64,000 nucleotides of DNA from positions 62,001-126,000 of the forward strand of contig NZ_JAGGLG010000001.1 of assembly GCF_017874315.1 (NCBI RefSeq). The letters run 5' to 3'. Source of the DNA: Symbiobacterium terraclitae (GTDB taxonomy: Bacteria > Bacillota > Sulfobacillia > Symbiobacteriales > Symbiobacteriaceae). The notes under the pieces are model-generated. The model had not been told where the DNA came from, did not search any database, and saw only the letters and a program-made list of their open reading frames with translations. The translations under genes were made by a program, and so were the position numbers. Of this stretch, positions 7,626 to 16,075 are shown in pieces (position 1 is the stretch's first letter; each line of letters begins with the position of its first letter).

Positions 7626-9416
7626 GTGCTGATCGAGATCGCGATCGAGCAGTTCGCCCTGATCGACCACGTGCGCCTGCAGTTCACCGGGGGCCTGAAC
7701 GTCCTGACGGGCGAGACGGGCGCCGGCAAGTCGATCATCCTCGACGCCGTGCAGGCCGTACTGGGCGGCCGCACCTCGGCCGACGTGGTGCGGGCAGGCG
7801 AGGAGCGCGCCGTGGTCGAGGCAGTCTTCGACCTGGTCGACGCGCCGGAGAGCGCTGAGGCGCTGCGCCGCATCGGGGTGGAGGTCGACGAGGACGGGCT
7901 GCTGGTGATCCGGCGCGAGATCGCCCGGAACGGGCGGGGCGCAATCCGGCTCAACGGCCGGACCGTGACGGCGGGCATGCTGCGGGAGGCCGCCCAGGGG
8001 CTGATGGACCTGCACGGCCAGCACGAGCACCAGTCGCTGCTGCAGGCGGAGAAGCACCTGGACCTGCTGGACCAGTACGGCGGCTCGCTCCTCACGACCG
8101 AGGGCAAGCCGTTGGAGCTGCTGGACCGCTACGCCGGGCTCGATCTCTCGGATCTGCGGGCGCGGCTCGCCGGCGTCGTGCAGCGGCTGCACGGCGTGCA
8201 GGCGGAGCTGAAGGGGCTGCTGGGCGACGAGCGCGACCGGGCCCGGCGGGAGGACCTGCTCCGCTTCCAGGTCGAGGAGCTGCGGGCCGCTCGCCTGCGG
8301 CCGGGCGAGGAGGAGGAGCTCGAGGCCGAGCACCGCCTGCTGGCCAACGCCGAACGGCTCAAGCGGGTGGCCGCCCAGTCGTACGCCGCCCTCTACGAGG
8401 GCGACGGCGGCCGGGAGAGCGCCGTGGACCTGCTGGGCCGGGTACGGTCCGAGCTGGAAGACGCCCTGCGGCTGGACCCCGGGCTGGCGGAGGCGGTGGA
8501 GATGGTCTCCGCCGCGCTGGTGCACGCCCAGGAGGCCAGCCATCTGCTGGCCGACTACCAGGAGCGGGTCGAGCTCGACCCCCGGCGGCTGGCCGAGGTG
8601 GAGGCCCGGCTGGACCAGCTGGCGACCCTGAAGCGGAAGTACGGCGACTCCGTCGAGGAGATGCTGGCGTATCTCGCAGAAGTCGAGAAGGAGCTGGAGC
8701 GGCTCGAGCACAGCCAGGAGCTGATCGCCGAGCTTACGGAGCAGGAGGCGGCGCTGGGGCGGGAGGCCGAGTCGCTGGCGGCGGCGTTGAGCGCGGCCCG
8801 GAGGGAGGCGGCCGGCCGCCTGGGCGAGCGGGTCGCGCAGGAACTCGCCGACCTCGGCATGCCGAACGCCCGCTTCGTCGTGGCGGTCGAGAGCCCGGCC
8901 GAGCCCAGCTACCGCTCGGTCACCGCCCGGGGCTGGGACCGGGTGGAGTTCCTGTTCTCGCCGAACCCCGGCGAACCGGTGAAGCCGCTGGCAAAGATCG
9001 TGTCCGGCGGCGAAATGAGCCGCATCATGCTGGCGCTGAAGGCGATCCTGGCCAGGGTCGACAACATCCCGAGCCTGGTCTTCGACGAGGTGGACACCGG
9101 CATCTCCGGCCGCGCCGCACAGGCGGTGGGCGAGAAGCTTGCGCTGATCGCCGGCGACCGCCAGGTGCTCTGCGTGACGCACCTGCCGCAGGTGGCCGCG
9201 CTCGCCGACCGGCACTTCCGCATCGAGAAGGCGACGGAAGGCGGACGGACGACGACCCGGTGCCAGCCGCTGGACGAGGACGGGCGCGCGGAGGAGATCG
9301 CGCGCATGATCGGCGGCGCGGAGGTGTCGCACTACACCATGGCCGCGGCGCGCGACATGATCCGCGCGGCGGAGCAGTTGAAGGCGTCGCTGCGCCAGGC
9401 GGCTGCGTCGCTCTAA
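7626..9416 (+). CDS. recN: DNA repair protein RecN
   Basis: A 596-residue SMC-like ATPase acting in double-strand-break repair. It has an N-terminal head with Walker A GETGAGKSI, a central coiled coil (about residues 160-390), and a C-terminal head with signature KIVSGGEMSRIMLALK and Walker B VFDEVDTGISGRAAQAV. The length is usual. GTG 7626 follows GGGGAGGGG at 6 nt. It is close behind argR, as in Bacillus, and ends before a strong intrinsic terminator. Confidence 0.95.
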   Translation: MLIEIAIEQFALIDHVRLQFTGGLNVLTGETGAGKSIILDAVQAVLGGRTSADVVRAGEERAVVEAVFDLVDAPESAEALRRIGVEVDEDGLLVIRREIARNGRGAIRLNGRTVTAGMLREAAQGLMDLHGQHEHQSLLQAEKHLDLLDQYGGSLLTTEGKPLELLDRYAGLDLSDLRARLAGVVQRLHGVQAELKGLLGDERDRARREDLLRFQVEELRAARLRPGEEEELEAEHRLLANAERLKRVAAQSYAALYEGDGGRESAVDLLGRVRSELEDALRLDPGLAEAVEMVSAALVHAQEASHLLADYQERVELDPRRLAEVEARLDQLATLKRKYGDSVEEMLAYLAEVEKELERLEHSQELIAELTEQEAALGREAESLAAALSAARREAAGRLGERVAQELADLGMPNARFVVAVESPAEPSYRSVTARGWDRVEFLFSPNPGEPVKPLAKIVSGGEMSRIMLALKAILARVDNIPSLVFDEVDTGISGRAAQAVGEKLALIAGDRQVLCVTHLPQVAALADRHFRIEKATEGGRTTTRCQPLDEDGRAEEIARMIGGAEVSHYTMAAARDMIRAAEQLKASLRQAAASL

Positions 9417-9495
9417 GTCGCCGCGGAACGACGCATACTAGCGCTGTTGTGGCGCTTGTGCCGCTCGCTCCGCCGGCGTCGCTTGCCTGTCAATT

Positions 9496-9521
9496 ATCGG
9501 GCCCGTTGCGGCGGGCCCGAT
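9496..9521 (+). terminator. Terminator after recN
   Basis: A perfect 10-bp stem, ATCGGGCCCG with CGGGCCCGAT, with a 6-nt loop (TTGCGG), followed by TATGTT. It separates recN from spoIVB and marks an A+T-richer patch, probably the spoIVB promoter region. Confidence 0.8.
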
Positions 9522-9682
9522 TATGTTGATTCGAAGGTTGCATAATCCGGCGGGCGCCTGGGTAACTTAATGTGCACAGAGGCGGCGAGGTCAACTACGC
9601 CGCCCGTTCTTTGGAGAAGTGCGAGACGCAGCGGAGAAAGGGGCCGCCCTGGGGAAGAGAAGCTCCAGGGAGGGACGCCCCG

Positions 9683-11029
9683 ATGTCATCCCGGGAAATG
9701 TGGCGGAGGGCCGCCGGCCTTCTGCTGGTCGTCCTGATCCTCACCGTTTCCGCGACTCCTGAGTTCCGCGCCTTCGTTACCCTGCCAGACCACATGCGGC
9801 TTCCCCAGGGGTACGCCCACGAGCTGTCGCTGGGACTCCCGTTCAGCACGGCGGTGCAGACGGCCGGCGGCTCGGGCCTGTCGCTGGCCGGCAGCGGCAC
9901 CCCGCTGCAGCTGGCCGCCGAGCAGACCGGCCGCTACACCATCGACGTGAAGCTGTTCGGGCTGATCCCGGTCCGCCGGATGACGGTGGACGTGGTACCG
10001 CAGATCCGGGTGGTGCCCGGCGGGCACTCCATCGGCGTGCGGCTGCAGAGCCACGGCGTGGTGGTGGTGGGCTTCGCCGCCGTCCGGGACGAGGAGGGCC
10101 AGGTGCACCATCCGGGCCGGGAGGCCGGCATCCAGGTGGGCGACACCATCCTGGCGATCGACGGCCGGACGGTCCGCGGGGAGGAGCACGCTGCCCACCT
10201 GTTCCAGGAAGCGGCCCGCAAGGGCCGGCCGGTGACCGTTCAGATCCGGCGCAACGGCGAGCGCATGGAGCGCACCGTGCAGCCGGTGAAGGAGAAGGAC
10301 TCCGGCCGGTGGCGGGTCGGGCTGTACATCCGTGACGGCGCCTCCGGCGTCGGCACGCTCACCTTCTACCACCCGCCCAGCCGCAAGTTCGGCGCTCTCG
10401 GCCACGTGATCGCCGAGAGCGAGAGCAAGAAGCCGTTCGAGTTCGCTGAGGGCCAGATCACCGCCGCTGACGTGATCCGGATTCAGAAGGGCAAGCGGGC
10501 TTCTCCCGGTGAGAAGATCACGAACAACCTGGAGTCGGGCCCGCGGCTGGGCGTCATCGAGAAGAACAGCCGGTTTGGCATCTTCGGGCGGCTCTCCGGC
10601 GCAGTGCGCAACCCGCTCTACCCGGAGCCGATCCCCGTCGCCATGGCCAGTCAGGTGAAGGAAGGGCCGGCCGAGATGCTCACCGTGGTGGACGGGCAGA
10701 AGATCGAGCGGTTCCAGATCGAGATCGTGCGGCTGATGCGGCAGCCCACGGCCGAGGGCAAGAACATGATCGTCCAGGTCACCGACCCCCGGCTGCTGGA
10801 GGCGACCGGCGGCATCGTGCAGGGGATGTCGGGCAGCCCCATCATCCAGGATGGGAAGCTGGTGGGCGCGGTCACGCACGTGTTTGTCAATGATCCCACC
10901 CGCGGCTACGGGGTGCTGATCGAGTGGATGCTCCAGGAGGCGGGCATCCTCAAGACCGAGACCGGCGCTGTGGACCCCCGGGAGTTGGATTCCTCCCGGG
11001 GGTTTCCTGGTGCCGCTCGGGCGCGGTAA
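9683..11029 (+). CDS. spoIVB: SpoIVB peptidase, stage IV sporulation
   Basis: A serine peptidase (family S55) made in the forespore that signals across the intermembrane space to activate pro-sigma-K processing. The 448-residue protein has an N-terminal membrane anchor (LLLVVLILTVSA), a PDZ domain (about residues 130-210; AGIQVGDTILAIDGR), and the SpoIVB domain with catalytic-Ser motif GMSGSPI and GAVTHVFVNDPTRGYGV. ATG 9683 follows CAGGGAGGGA; the frame opens further upstream without homology. The last 18 residues lie in a hairpin that looks like a terminator, so the C-terminal tail is unusual. Placement between recN and spo0A is canonical. Confidence 0.95.
   Translation: MSSREMWRRAAGLLLVVLILTVSATPEFRAFVTLPDHMRLPQGYAHELSLGLPFSTAVQTAGGSGLSLAGSGTPLQLAAEQTGRYTIDVKLFGLIPVRRMTVDVVPQIRVVPGGHSIGVRLQSHGVVVVGFAAVRDEEGQVHHPGREAGIQVGDTILAIDGRTVRGEEHAAHLFQEAARKGRPVTVQIRRNGERMERTVQPVKEKDSGRWRVGLYIRDGASGVGTLTFYHPPSRKFGALGHVIAESESKKPFEFAEGQITAADVIRIQKGKRASPGEKITNNLESGPRLGVIEKNSRFGIFGRLSGAVRNPLYPEPIPVAMASQVKEGPAEMLTVVDGQKIERFQIEIVRLMRQPTAEGKNMIVQVTDPRLLEATGGIVQGMSGSPIIQDGKLVGAVTHVFVNDPTRGYGVLIEWMLQEAGILKTETGAVDPRELDSSRGFPGAARAR
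10975..11008 (+). terminator. Terminator-like hairpin within the 3' end of spoIVB
   Basis: CCCCCGGGAG pairs perfectly with CTCCCGGGGG around an 8-nt loop and is followed by TTTCCT. This is a credible intrinsic terminator, yet the spoIVB stop codon comes about 20 nt later, so it is read as coding sequence. Confidence 0.5.
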
Positions 11030-11051
11030 CGAGGCTGTAACACCTATATGC

Positions 11052-11063
11052 TTACATATGTAA
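11052..11063. promoter_or_regulatory. Palindrome upstream of spo0A
   Basis: TTACATATGTAA is a perfect 12-bp palindrome in the 110-bp spoIVB-spo0A gap, followed by a GATGGG/CCCATC hairpin (11067-11088). It does not match the Spo0A box (TGTCGAA). It may be an operator or promoter element; no more can be said from sequence. Confidence 0.35.
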
Positions 11064-11139
11064 CATGATGGGGTATTCGTGTCCCATCAGGCGGCTCCCC
11101 GGGTTCCCGTGCCGATGATCCCTATGGAGGTCAGATGCC

Positions 11140-11925
11140 ATGTCTGCGGGCCGAATCCGGCTGTTCGTGTGCGATGACAATCGGGAGTTCTGCGCGCTGC
11201 TGGAGGAGTACTTTGCCACCACGCCCGACATTGCGGTGGTGGGCGTGGCGCACAACGGCCTTGAGGCGGTGCCGGCCATTATCGAGACCCAGCCTGACGT
11301 CGTGATTCTGGACATCATCATGCCCTACCTGGACGGCATCGGCGTCCTGGAGCAGCTGAACCAGGCAAAGCCGAAGTCATGGCCCAAGATCCTCATGCTG
11401 AGCGCGTTCGGCCAGGAGTCGTTCGCCCGCAAGGTGATGGACCTGGGCGCTCACTACTACATCGTGAAGCCCTTCGACCTCGACCTGCTGAGCGCGCGGG
11501 TGCGCCAGCTGGCCGCCGGGCGGGTGCTGCCGGCGCCCGTGCCGATGCGGATGGAACCCCGGGTGCAGGTGCGGGCGCGGTCCCTGGACGAGGTGAACCA
11601 CCTGATCCGCGACCTGGGCATCCCGCCCCACGTCAAGGGTTACCGCTACCTGGGCGACGCGATCCTGCTGGTGCTGCAGCAGCCCGATCTGCTGAGCGCC
11701 GTCACCAAGGGCCTCTACCCGGCGGTAGCCCGCAGCAACGGCACCACCGCCAGCCGGGTGGAGCGGGCGATCCGGCACGCCATCGAACTGGCCTGGTGCC
11801 GGGCCTCCGACCGGCTCCGGAACATGTTCGGCCACACGGTGGACCGCTCCCGGGGCAAGCCCACCAACTCCGAGTTCATCGCCCTGGTCGCCGACCGGCT
11901 GCGGGCCGACTCCAAAGCGAGCTGA
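11140..11925 (+). CDS. spo0A: Sporulation master response regulator Spo0A
   Basis: A 261-residue phosphorelay-activated regulator of entry into sporulation. The receiver domain (residues 1-125) carries CDDN, phospho-acceptor motif VVILDIIMP and Lys in YIVKPFDLD. After a linker, the Spo0A C-terminal DNA-binding domain contains LGIPPHVKGYRYL, TASRVERAIRHAIE and SEFIALVADRL. ATG 11140 follows GGAGGTCA. The protein binds TGTCGAA boxes; one occurs before spoIIAA in this window. An intrinsic terminator follows. Confidence 0.98.
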   Translation: MSAGRIRLFVCDDNREFCALLEEYFATTPDIAVVGVAHNGLEAVPAIIETQPDVVILDIIMPYLDGIGVLEQLNQAKPKSWPKILMLSAFGQESFARKVMDLGAHYYIVKPFDLDLLSARVRQLAAGRVLPAPVPMRMEPRVQVRARSLDEVNHLIRDLGIPPHVKGYRYLGDAILLVLQQPDLLSAVTKGLYPAVARSNGTTASRVERAIRHAIELAWCRASDRLRNMFGHTVDRSRGKPTNSEFIALVADRLRADSKAS

Positions 11926-11933
11926 GCACCGAA

Positions 11934-11957
11934 ACCCTGCCTCCGGGCAGGGTCTCT
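11934..11957 (+). terminator. Terminator after spo0A
   Basis: ACCCTGCC pairs with GGCAGGGT (8 bp, 4-nt loop) followed by CTCTTC. It sits just after the spo0A stop and before the sigma-54 activator gene. Confidence 0.7.
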
Positions 11958-12032
11958 TCAACGCCTTGTGCAGGAAACTGCAGGCGTTGAAGCGAAACGG
12001 TCTGCAATTGCATGCAAGCAGAGGTGTCGCCC

Positions 12033-14096
12033 ATGCTGAACGTGGTAATCATCGGTGCTGGGAAGGGCGGCTCGTCGCTGCTCAACGCGTTGCTGAAGAT
12101 GTCGCGGCGCGTGCGCGTGCTGGGCGTAGCCGACCGGAATCCGGATGCGCCGGGCCTGGCGCTGGCGGCCAGCCTCGGCATTCCCACCACGTGCGACTAC
12201 ACGGGCCTCGTCTGCCTGCCCGAGGTGGATATCATCGTGGACGCCACGGGGCAGCACGGGCTGGACGAGGAGCTGAAGCGCCTGAAGTGGCCCCGGGCCG
12301 TGGTCATTGAGGGCCTGGCCATGAACCTGATCCTCAGCTTCGTGGAGGAGAGCCACCGCCTGCTCCGGGCCCTCGAGGAGAAGGAGCTGGAGCGGGACGT
12401 GATGCTCGACTCCACTCACGACGCGATCGTCGCCGTCAACGCCGAGGGGGTCGTCACGCTCTGCAACCGCTCGGCAGAGCAGCTGCTGGGCGTGAGCCGG
12501 GAGCAGGTGCTCGGCCGGCGGGCGGAGGACGTGATCCCCAACACCCGGCTGCACGTCGTGCTGGCGACGGGCCGGGCCGAGCTGAACCAGCAGCAGGAGG
12601 TCGGCAAGACGACCATCGTCACCAACCGGGTGCCCGTCCGGAACAAGGAGGGGCACGTCGTCGGCGCCGTGGCCGTCTTCCGGGACATCAGCGAGGTGAA
12701 GGCCCTGGCCGAGGAGATCTCGGGCCTGCGGGAGATGAAGGTACTGCTGGAGGCCATCTTCAATTCCACGCAGGACGCGATCTCGGTGGTGGACGAGAAG
12801 GGCATCGGCTGGATGGTCAACCCCGCCTACTCCGCCCTCACCGGACTGCGGCCGGAGGAGGTGATCGGCAAGCCTGCGACCGTGGACATCGATCCGAGCC
12901 AGGAATCGATGCACCTGCAGGTCCTCCGGACCCGGCGGCCGGTGCGGAACGTGCCGCTGCGCGTCGGCCCGCGCAAGCGGGAGGTGGTGGTGAACGTCGC
13001 CCCGATCCTGGTGGACGGCGTGCTGAAGGGCTCGGTGGGCGTCATCCGGGACGTGTCGGAGATCGCCCGCCTGTCGGCCGAACTGGAGCAGCACAGGAAG
13101 CTGATCCGGCGGCTCACCTCGACCTACACCTTCGACGAGATCATCGCCGACAGCCCCGTGATGCAGCAGGCGGTGGAGCAGGCCCGCCGGGCGGCGGAGA
13201 CGCCGGCTACCGTGCTGCTCAGGGGCGAGAGCGGCACGGGCAAGGAGCTGTTCGCCCACGCGATCCACAACGCCTCGAGCCGGAGGCGGGGGCGCTTCAT
13301 CCGGGTCAACTGCGCCGCCATAGCGGAGTCGCTGCTGGAGTCGGAGCTCTTCGGCTACGCCGAGGGCGCCTTCACCGGCGCGAAGAAGGGCGGCAAGCGC
13401 GGCCTGTTCGAGGAGGCCGACGGCGGCACGCTCTTCCTGGACGAGATCGGCGAGCTGCCGATGGGGCTGCAGGCGAAGCTCCTCCGGGTACTGCAGGAGA
13501 AGGAGATCGTGCGGGTCGGCGAGGCCACGCCGGTGAAGGTGGACGTGCGCGTGATCGCCGCCACCAACGCCCACCTGGAGGAGATGATCGCCCGGGGCAC
13601 ATTCCGGGAGGACCTCTACTACCGGCTGAACGTGGTGCCCATCGTCATCCCGCCCCTCAGGCACCGGCAGGAGGACATCCCGCGCCTCGTGGACCATCTG
13701 ATCCAGAAGCTGAACGAGGAGTACGGCCGCAACGTGCGCGAGATCGCCCCCGACGCCCTCGAGGTGCTGCGCCAGTACCACTGGCCCGGCAACGTGCGGG
13801 AGCTGGAGAACATCATTGGCCGGGCGATGATCGCCATGGCGATGACCGACACGACCATAGAGCGGCGCTTCCTCCCGCCGTTGGGCGGCCCGGCGGCCAC
13901 CCAGACGGTGCGGGCGCCGGCGGGCGGTGGAAGCGGCCCGGTGGAGCCGCTGCACGCGGTGGTGGCCGAGGCTGAAAAGGCTGCGCTGATGCGGGCGCTG
14001 GCGGAGACGAACGGGAACAAGACGGAGGCGGCGCGCAGGCTGCAGATCGCGCCGCGGACGCTGTACTACAAGCTTGAGCGATACGGGTTGATGTAG
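12033..14096 (+). CDS. BkdR-like sigma-54-dependent activator with Rossmann and PAS domains
   Basis: A 687-residue enhancer-binding protein. Order: N-terminal Rossmann-like domain (residues ~1-95; VVIIGAGKGGSSLL at the start, IIVDATG later), two PAS domains (~115-230 and ~245-345), an AAA+ domain (~370-600) with Walker A GESGTGKELF, the sigma-54 contact motif GAFTGA and Walker B GGTLFLDEIGELP, and a C-terminal Fis-type helix-turn-helix (NKTEAARRLQIAPRTLYYKL). GAFTGA shows a sigma-54 activator. Proteins of this kind (BkdR in Bacillus) control branched-chain amino-acid degradation, and the operon downstream is exactly that. ATG 12033 follows AGAGGTG. The Rossmann domain may sense a nucleotide cofactor; that is inference. 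Confidence 0.9.
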   Translation: MLNVVIIGAGKGGSSLLNALLKMSRRVRVLGVADRNPDAPGLALAASLGIPTTCDYTGLVCLPEVDIIVDATGQHGLDEELKRLKWPRAVVIEGLAMNLILSFVEESHRLLRALEEKELERDVMLDSTHDAIVAVNAEGVVTLCNRSAEQLLGVSREQVLGRRAEDVIPNTRLHVVLATGRAELNQQQEVGKTTIVTNRVPVRNKEGHVVGAVAVFRDISEVKALAEEISGLREMKVLLEAIFNSTQDAISVVDEKGIGWMVNPAYSALTGLRPEEVIGKPATVDIDPSQESMHLQVLRTRRPVRNVPLRVGPRKREVVVNVAPILVDGVLKGSVGVIRDVSEIARLSAELEQHRKLIRRLTSTYTFDEIIADSPVMQQAVEQARRAAETPATVLLRGESGTGKELFAHAIHNASSRRRGRFIRVNCAAIAESLLESELFGYAEGAFTGAKKGGKRGLFEEADGGTLFLDEIGELPMGLQAKLLRVLQEKEIVRVGEATPVKVDVRVIAATNAHLEEMIARGTFREDLYYRLNVVPIVIPPLRHRQEDIPRLVDHLIQKLNEEYGRNVREIAPDALEVLRQYHWPGNVRELENIIGRAMIAMAMTDTTIERRFLPPLGGPAATQTVRAPAGGGSGPVEPLHAVVAEAEKAALMRALAETNGNKTEAARRLQIAPRTLYYKLERYGLM

Positions 14097-14164
14097 GGAA
14101 GGAGAGCCCCATCCGAGCCGGGGTCCGGCCGCCGCTCCACGCGAAGGCAGCTTGTCCGGGCGCA

Positions 14165-14720
14165 ACTGAAACTCCGTGAGCCAGCCTCAACGGGGGTGTG
14201 GCTCACGGAGTTACACTTTGGGTTTGAACGAGTCCCGCAGGATCGGTGACCAGATGCTTACGATCCCTATCCAGGCTACTCGACTGCCCTTCAGCTCGCA
14301 GTGTCTATCGCTCGGGGGCGCCTCGCCAAGCTGTATCTGAAACTCCATGAGCCACACTCAGCGTGGGCGCGGCTCATGGAGTTACACTTTGCGTTTGAAC
14401 GACTCCTCCAGGAGCCGCGACCATCCGTCTCCGATCCGATCTGGGCTGCTCGACTGCCCTTCAGCTCGCAGTCCCTATTGCTCGGGGGCGCCTCGCCAAA
14501 CTGTATCTGAAACTCCATGAGCCACACCCAGCGCGGGCGCGGCTCATGGAGTTACACTTTGCGTTTGAACGACTCCTCCAGGGGCCGAGACCAGTCTTGT
14601 CCGACTAGCTCTGGGCTGCTGGACAGCCCTCCAGTCTGCAGGAACACACCCCTTGGCGGCCCCTGGCCGCCACGTAACGGAAACGCCATGAGCCGGCCTC
14701 AGCCACGCCCGGCGCATGGT
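14165..14720. repeat. Tandem array of 170-bp repeats, each with a long dyad
   Basis: Three clear units and a decayed fourth start at about 14170, 14341, 14511 and 14682 (period 170-171 bp). Each full unit begins with an inverted repeat: AACTCCGTGAGCCA/TGGCTCACGGAGTT in unit 1 (14170-14183, 14199-14212) and AACTCCATGAGCC/GGCTCATGGAGTT in units 2 and 3 (arms 14341-14353 with 14371-14383; 14511-14523 with 14541-14553). The G-to-A change in one arm is matched by C-to-T in the other, so pairing is kept. After the dyad, ACACTTTGCGTTTGAACGA is shared. Units 1 and 2 also share CGACTGCCCTTCAGCTCGCA and GCTCGGGGGCGCCTCGCCAA. Unit 4 keeps only the left arm. The array fills the gap between the activator gene and the bcd-buk promoter. 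Function unknown. Confidence 0.85.
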
Positions 14721-14801
14721 TGCCGCACGCCAATGTCCACCCCGAACCATCCAGTAGAGGTATACTCTTAACTGGCAGGGGTGGCCGCGACTCGGCAAAC
14801 A

Positions 14802-14852
14802 CTTGCAGGCAGCATTCTGCAGACGCTTGCAGAAGAATGCGCACCCGCTTGC
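14802..14852. promoter_or_regulatory. Candidate activator-binding region (UAS)
   Basis: CTTGC occurs three times (14802, 14826, 14848), 24 and 22 bp apart, close to two helical turns, with an inverted pair GCATTCT/AGAATGC (14812-14818, 14834-14840) interleaved. The region lies about 70-120 bp upstream of the -24/-12 promoter, the usual zone for enhancer-binding proteins. Binding by the BkdR-like activator is inferred. Confidence 0.4.
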
Positions 14853-14918
14853 GATCCCGCGGGCCGCGGGTCTCCGCCCATCATGCGCCTACACTGTTCC
14901 CGTGCACGAGAACCCCGT

Positions 14919-14934
14919 TGGCACAGATGTTGCA
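14919..14934 (+). promoter_or_regulatory. Sigma-54 (-24/-12) promoter
   Basis: TGGCACAGATGTTGCA matches the sigma-54 consensus TGGCAC-N5-TTGCW, with GG-N10-GC spacing exact. It lies 50 bp before the GTG of the first leucine dehydrogenase, giving a leader of about 40 nt, and 0.8 kb downstream of a GAFTGA-bearing activator gene. Expected to drive the bcd-buk-ptb-bcd-buk operon. Confidence 0.88.
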
Positions 14935-14985
14935 CCTGGAACTGGGTGGCACCACGCACCAGCAGACCGAAGGGGGGATCCCGCT

Positions 14986-16059
14986 GTGGGCGTGTTTGAG
15001 CGCATGATCCGTGACGGTCACGAACAGGTCGTCTTCTGTTATGACAAGACAACGGGTCTCCGGGCGATCATCGCGATCCACGACACCACGCTGGGCCCGG
15101 CCCTGGGCGGATGCCGGATGTGGCCTTACGAGAGCGAGGAGGCCGCACTGGAGGACGCCCTGCGCCTGGCCAAAGGGATGACCTACAAGTCCGCGGCGTC
15201 GGGGCAGAACCACGGTGGCGGCAAGATCGTCATCTGGGGCGACCCGGCCACGGAGAGATCGGAGGAGCTGTTCCGTGCCCTGGGCCGCTTCGTCGGCACG
15301 ATGGGCGGCCGGATCGTCACCGGCACCGACGTCGGTACCGACAAGGCGGACTTCGTCTGGGCGAAGCAGGAGTCGCCGTGGTTCGTCGGCCTTCCCGAGG
15401 AGGAGGGGGGGTCCGGCGACACCGCGGTTCTCACCGCGTACGGCGTCTGGAAGGGCATGAAGGCCTGTGTCCGCTTCCGCTGGGGCGACGACTCCCTGAA
15501 GGGCAGGCGGGTGGCGCTCCAGGGCCTCGGCAAGGTCGGCCGGCGGCTGCTGGAGCACCTGCTGGAAGAGGGCGCCCGCGTCACGGTGACCGACGTGCGG
15601 CCCGAGCGGATCGCCGAGGTCTGTGCGTCCCACCCCGAGGTCGAGGGCGTGGCGCCGGAGGAGATCTACGACCAGGAGTGCGACATCTTCTCGCCCTCGG
15701 CGCTGGGCGGGGTGCTGAACGACGAGACGATCCCGCGGCTCCGCTGCGCCATCGTCGCCGGTTCCGCCAACAACCAGCTGGCGGAGATGCGGCACGGGCA
15801 GATGCTGCACGACCGGGGCATCCTGTACGCACCCGACTACGTGATCAACGCCGGCGGCCTGATCCAGGTCGCGGACGAGATCATGGGCTACAACCCGGAG
15901 CGGGCCCGCCGCAAGACGGCAGCCATCTACGATCTGCTGCTGCAGATCTTCGCCATCAGCCAGGAGGAGGGAATCCCCGCCTACCTGGCCGCCGACCGGC
16001 TCGCCGAGCGTCGCATCGAGCGCGTCGGCTGGCTGCGGCGGATCTACACGCCCGAATGA
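14986..16059 (+). CDS. Leucine dehydrogenase homologue, divergent copy
   Basis: A 357-residue member of the Glu/Leu/Phe/Val dehydrogenase family, which oxidatively deaminates branched-chain amino acids with NAD. The catalytic-Lys segment GGGKIVIWGDP is present and the cofactor fold is intact (VALQGLGKVGRRLLE, about residue 178). Two oddities against the second copy: the residues before the lysine read GQNHGGGK instead of GLNLGGGK, and there is a small insertion, GLPEEEGGSG. Both lie around the substrate side, so specificity may differ. GTG 14986 follows AAGGGGGGAT. It is the first gene after the sigma-54 promoter. Family membership is firm; the substrate is less certain. Confidence 0.88.
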   Translation: MGVFERMIRDGHEQVVFCYDKTTGLRAIIAIHDTTLGPALGGCRMWPYESEEAALEDALRLAKGMTYKSAASGQNHGGGKIVIWGDPATERSEELFRALGRFVGTMGGRIVTGTDVGTDKADFVWAKQESPWFVGLPEEEGGSGDTAVLTAYGVWKGMKACVRFRWGDDSLKGRRVALQGLGKVGRRLLEHLLEEGARVTVTDVRPERIAEVCASHPEVEGVAPEEIYDQECDIFSPSALGGVLNDETIPRLRCAIVAGSANNQLAEMRHGQMLHDRGILYAPDYVINAGGLIQVADEIMGYNPERARRKTAAIYDLLLQIFAISQEEGIPAYLAADRLAERRIERVGWLRRIYTPE

Positions 16060-16075
16060 GAGGCAGGTGACCACG

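Noticed and set aside
14165-14720. CRISPR-like array
   Set aside because: Units are 170 bp with conserved internal sequence, not short identical repeats with unique spacers, and no cas genes are present.
14301-14771. Short open frames inside the 170-bp repeat array
   Set aside because: The repeat period (170 and 171 bp) changes the frame between units, there are no ribosome sites, and the conserved part is an inverted repeat, so these are not repeat-protein genes.
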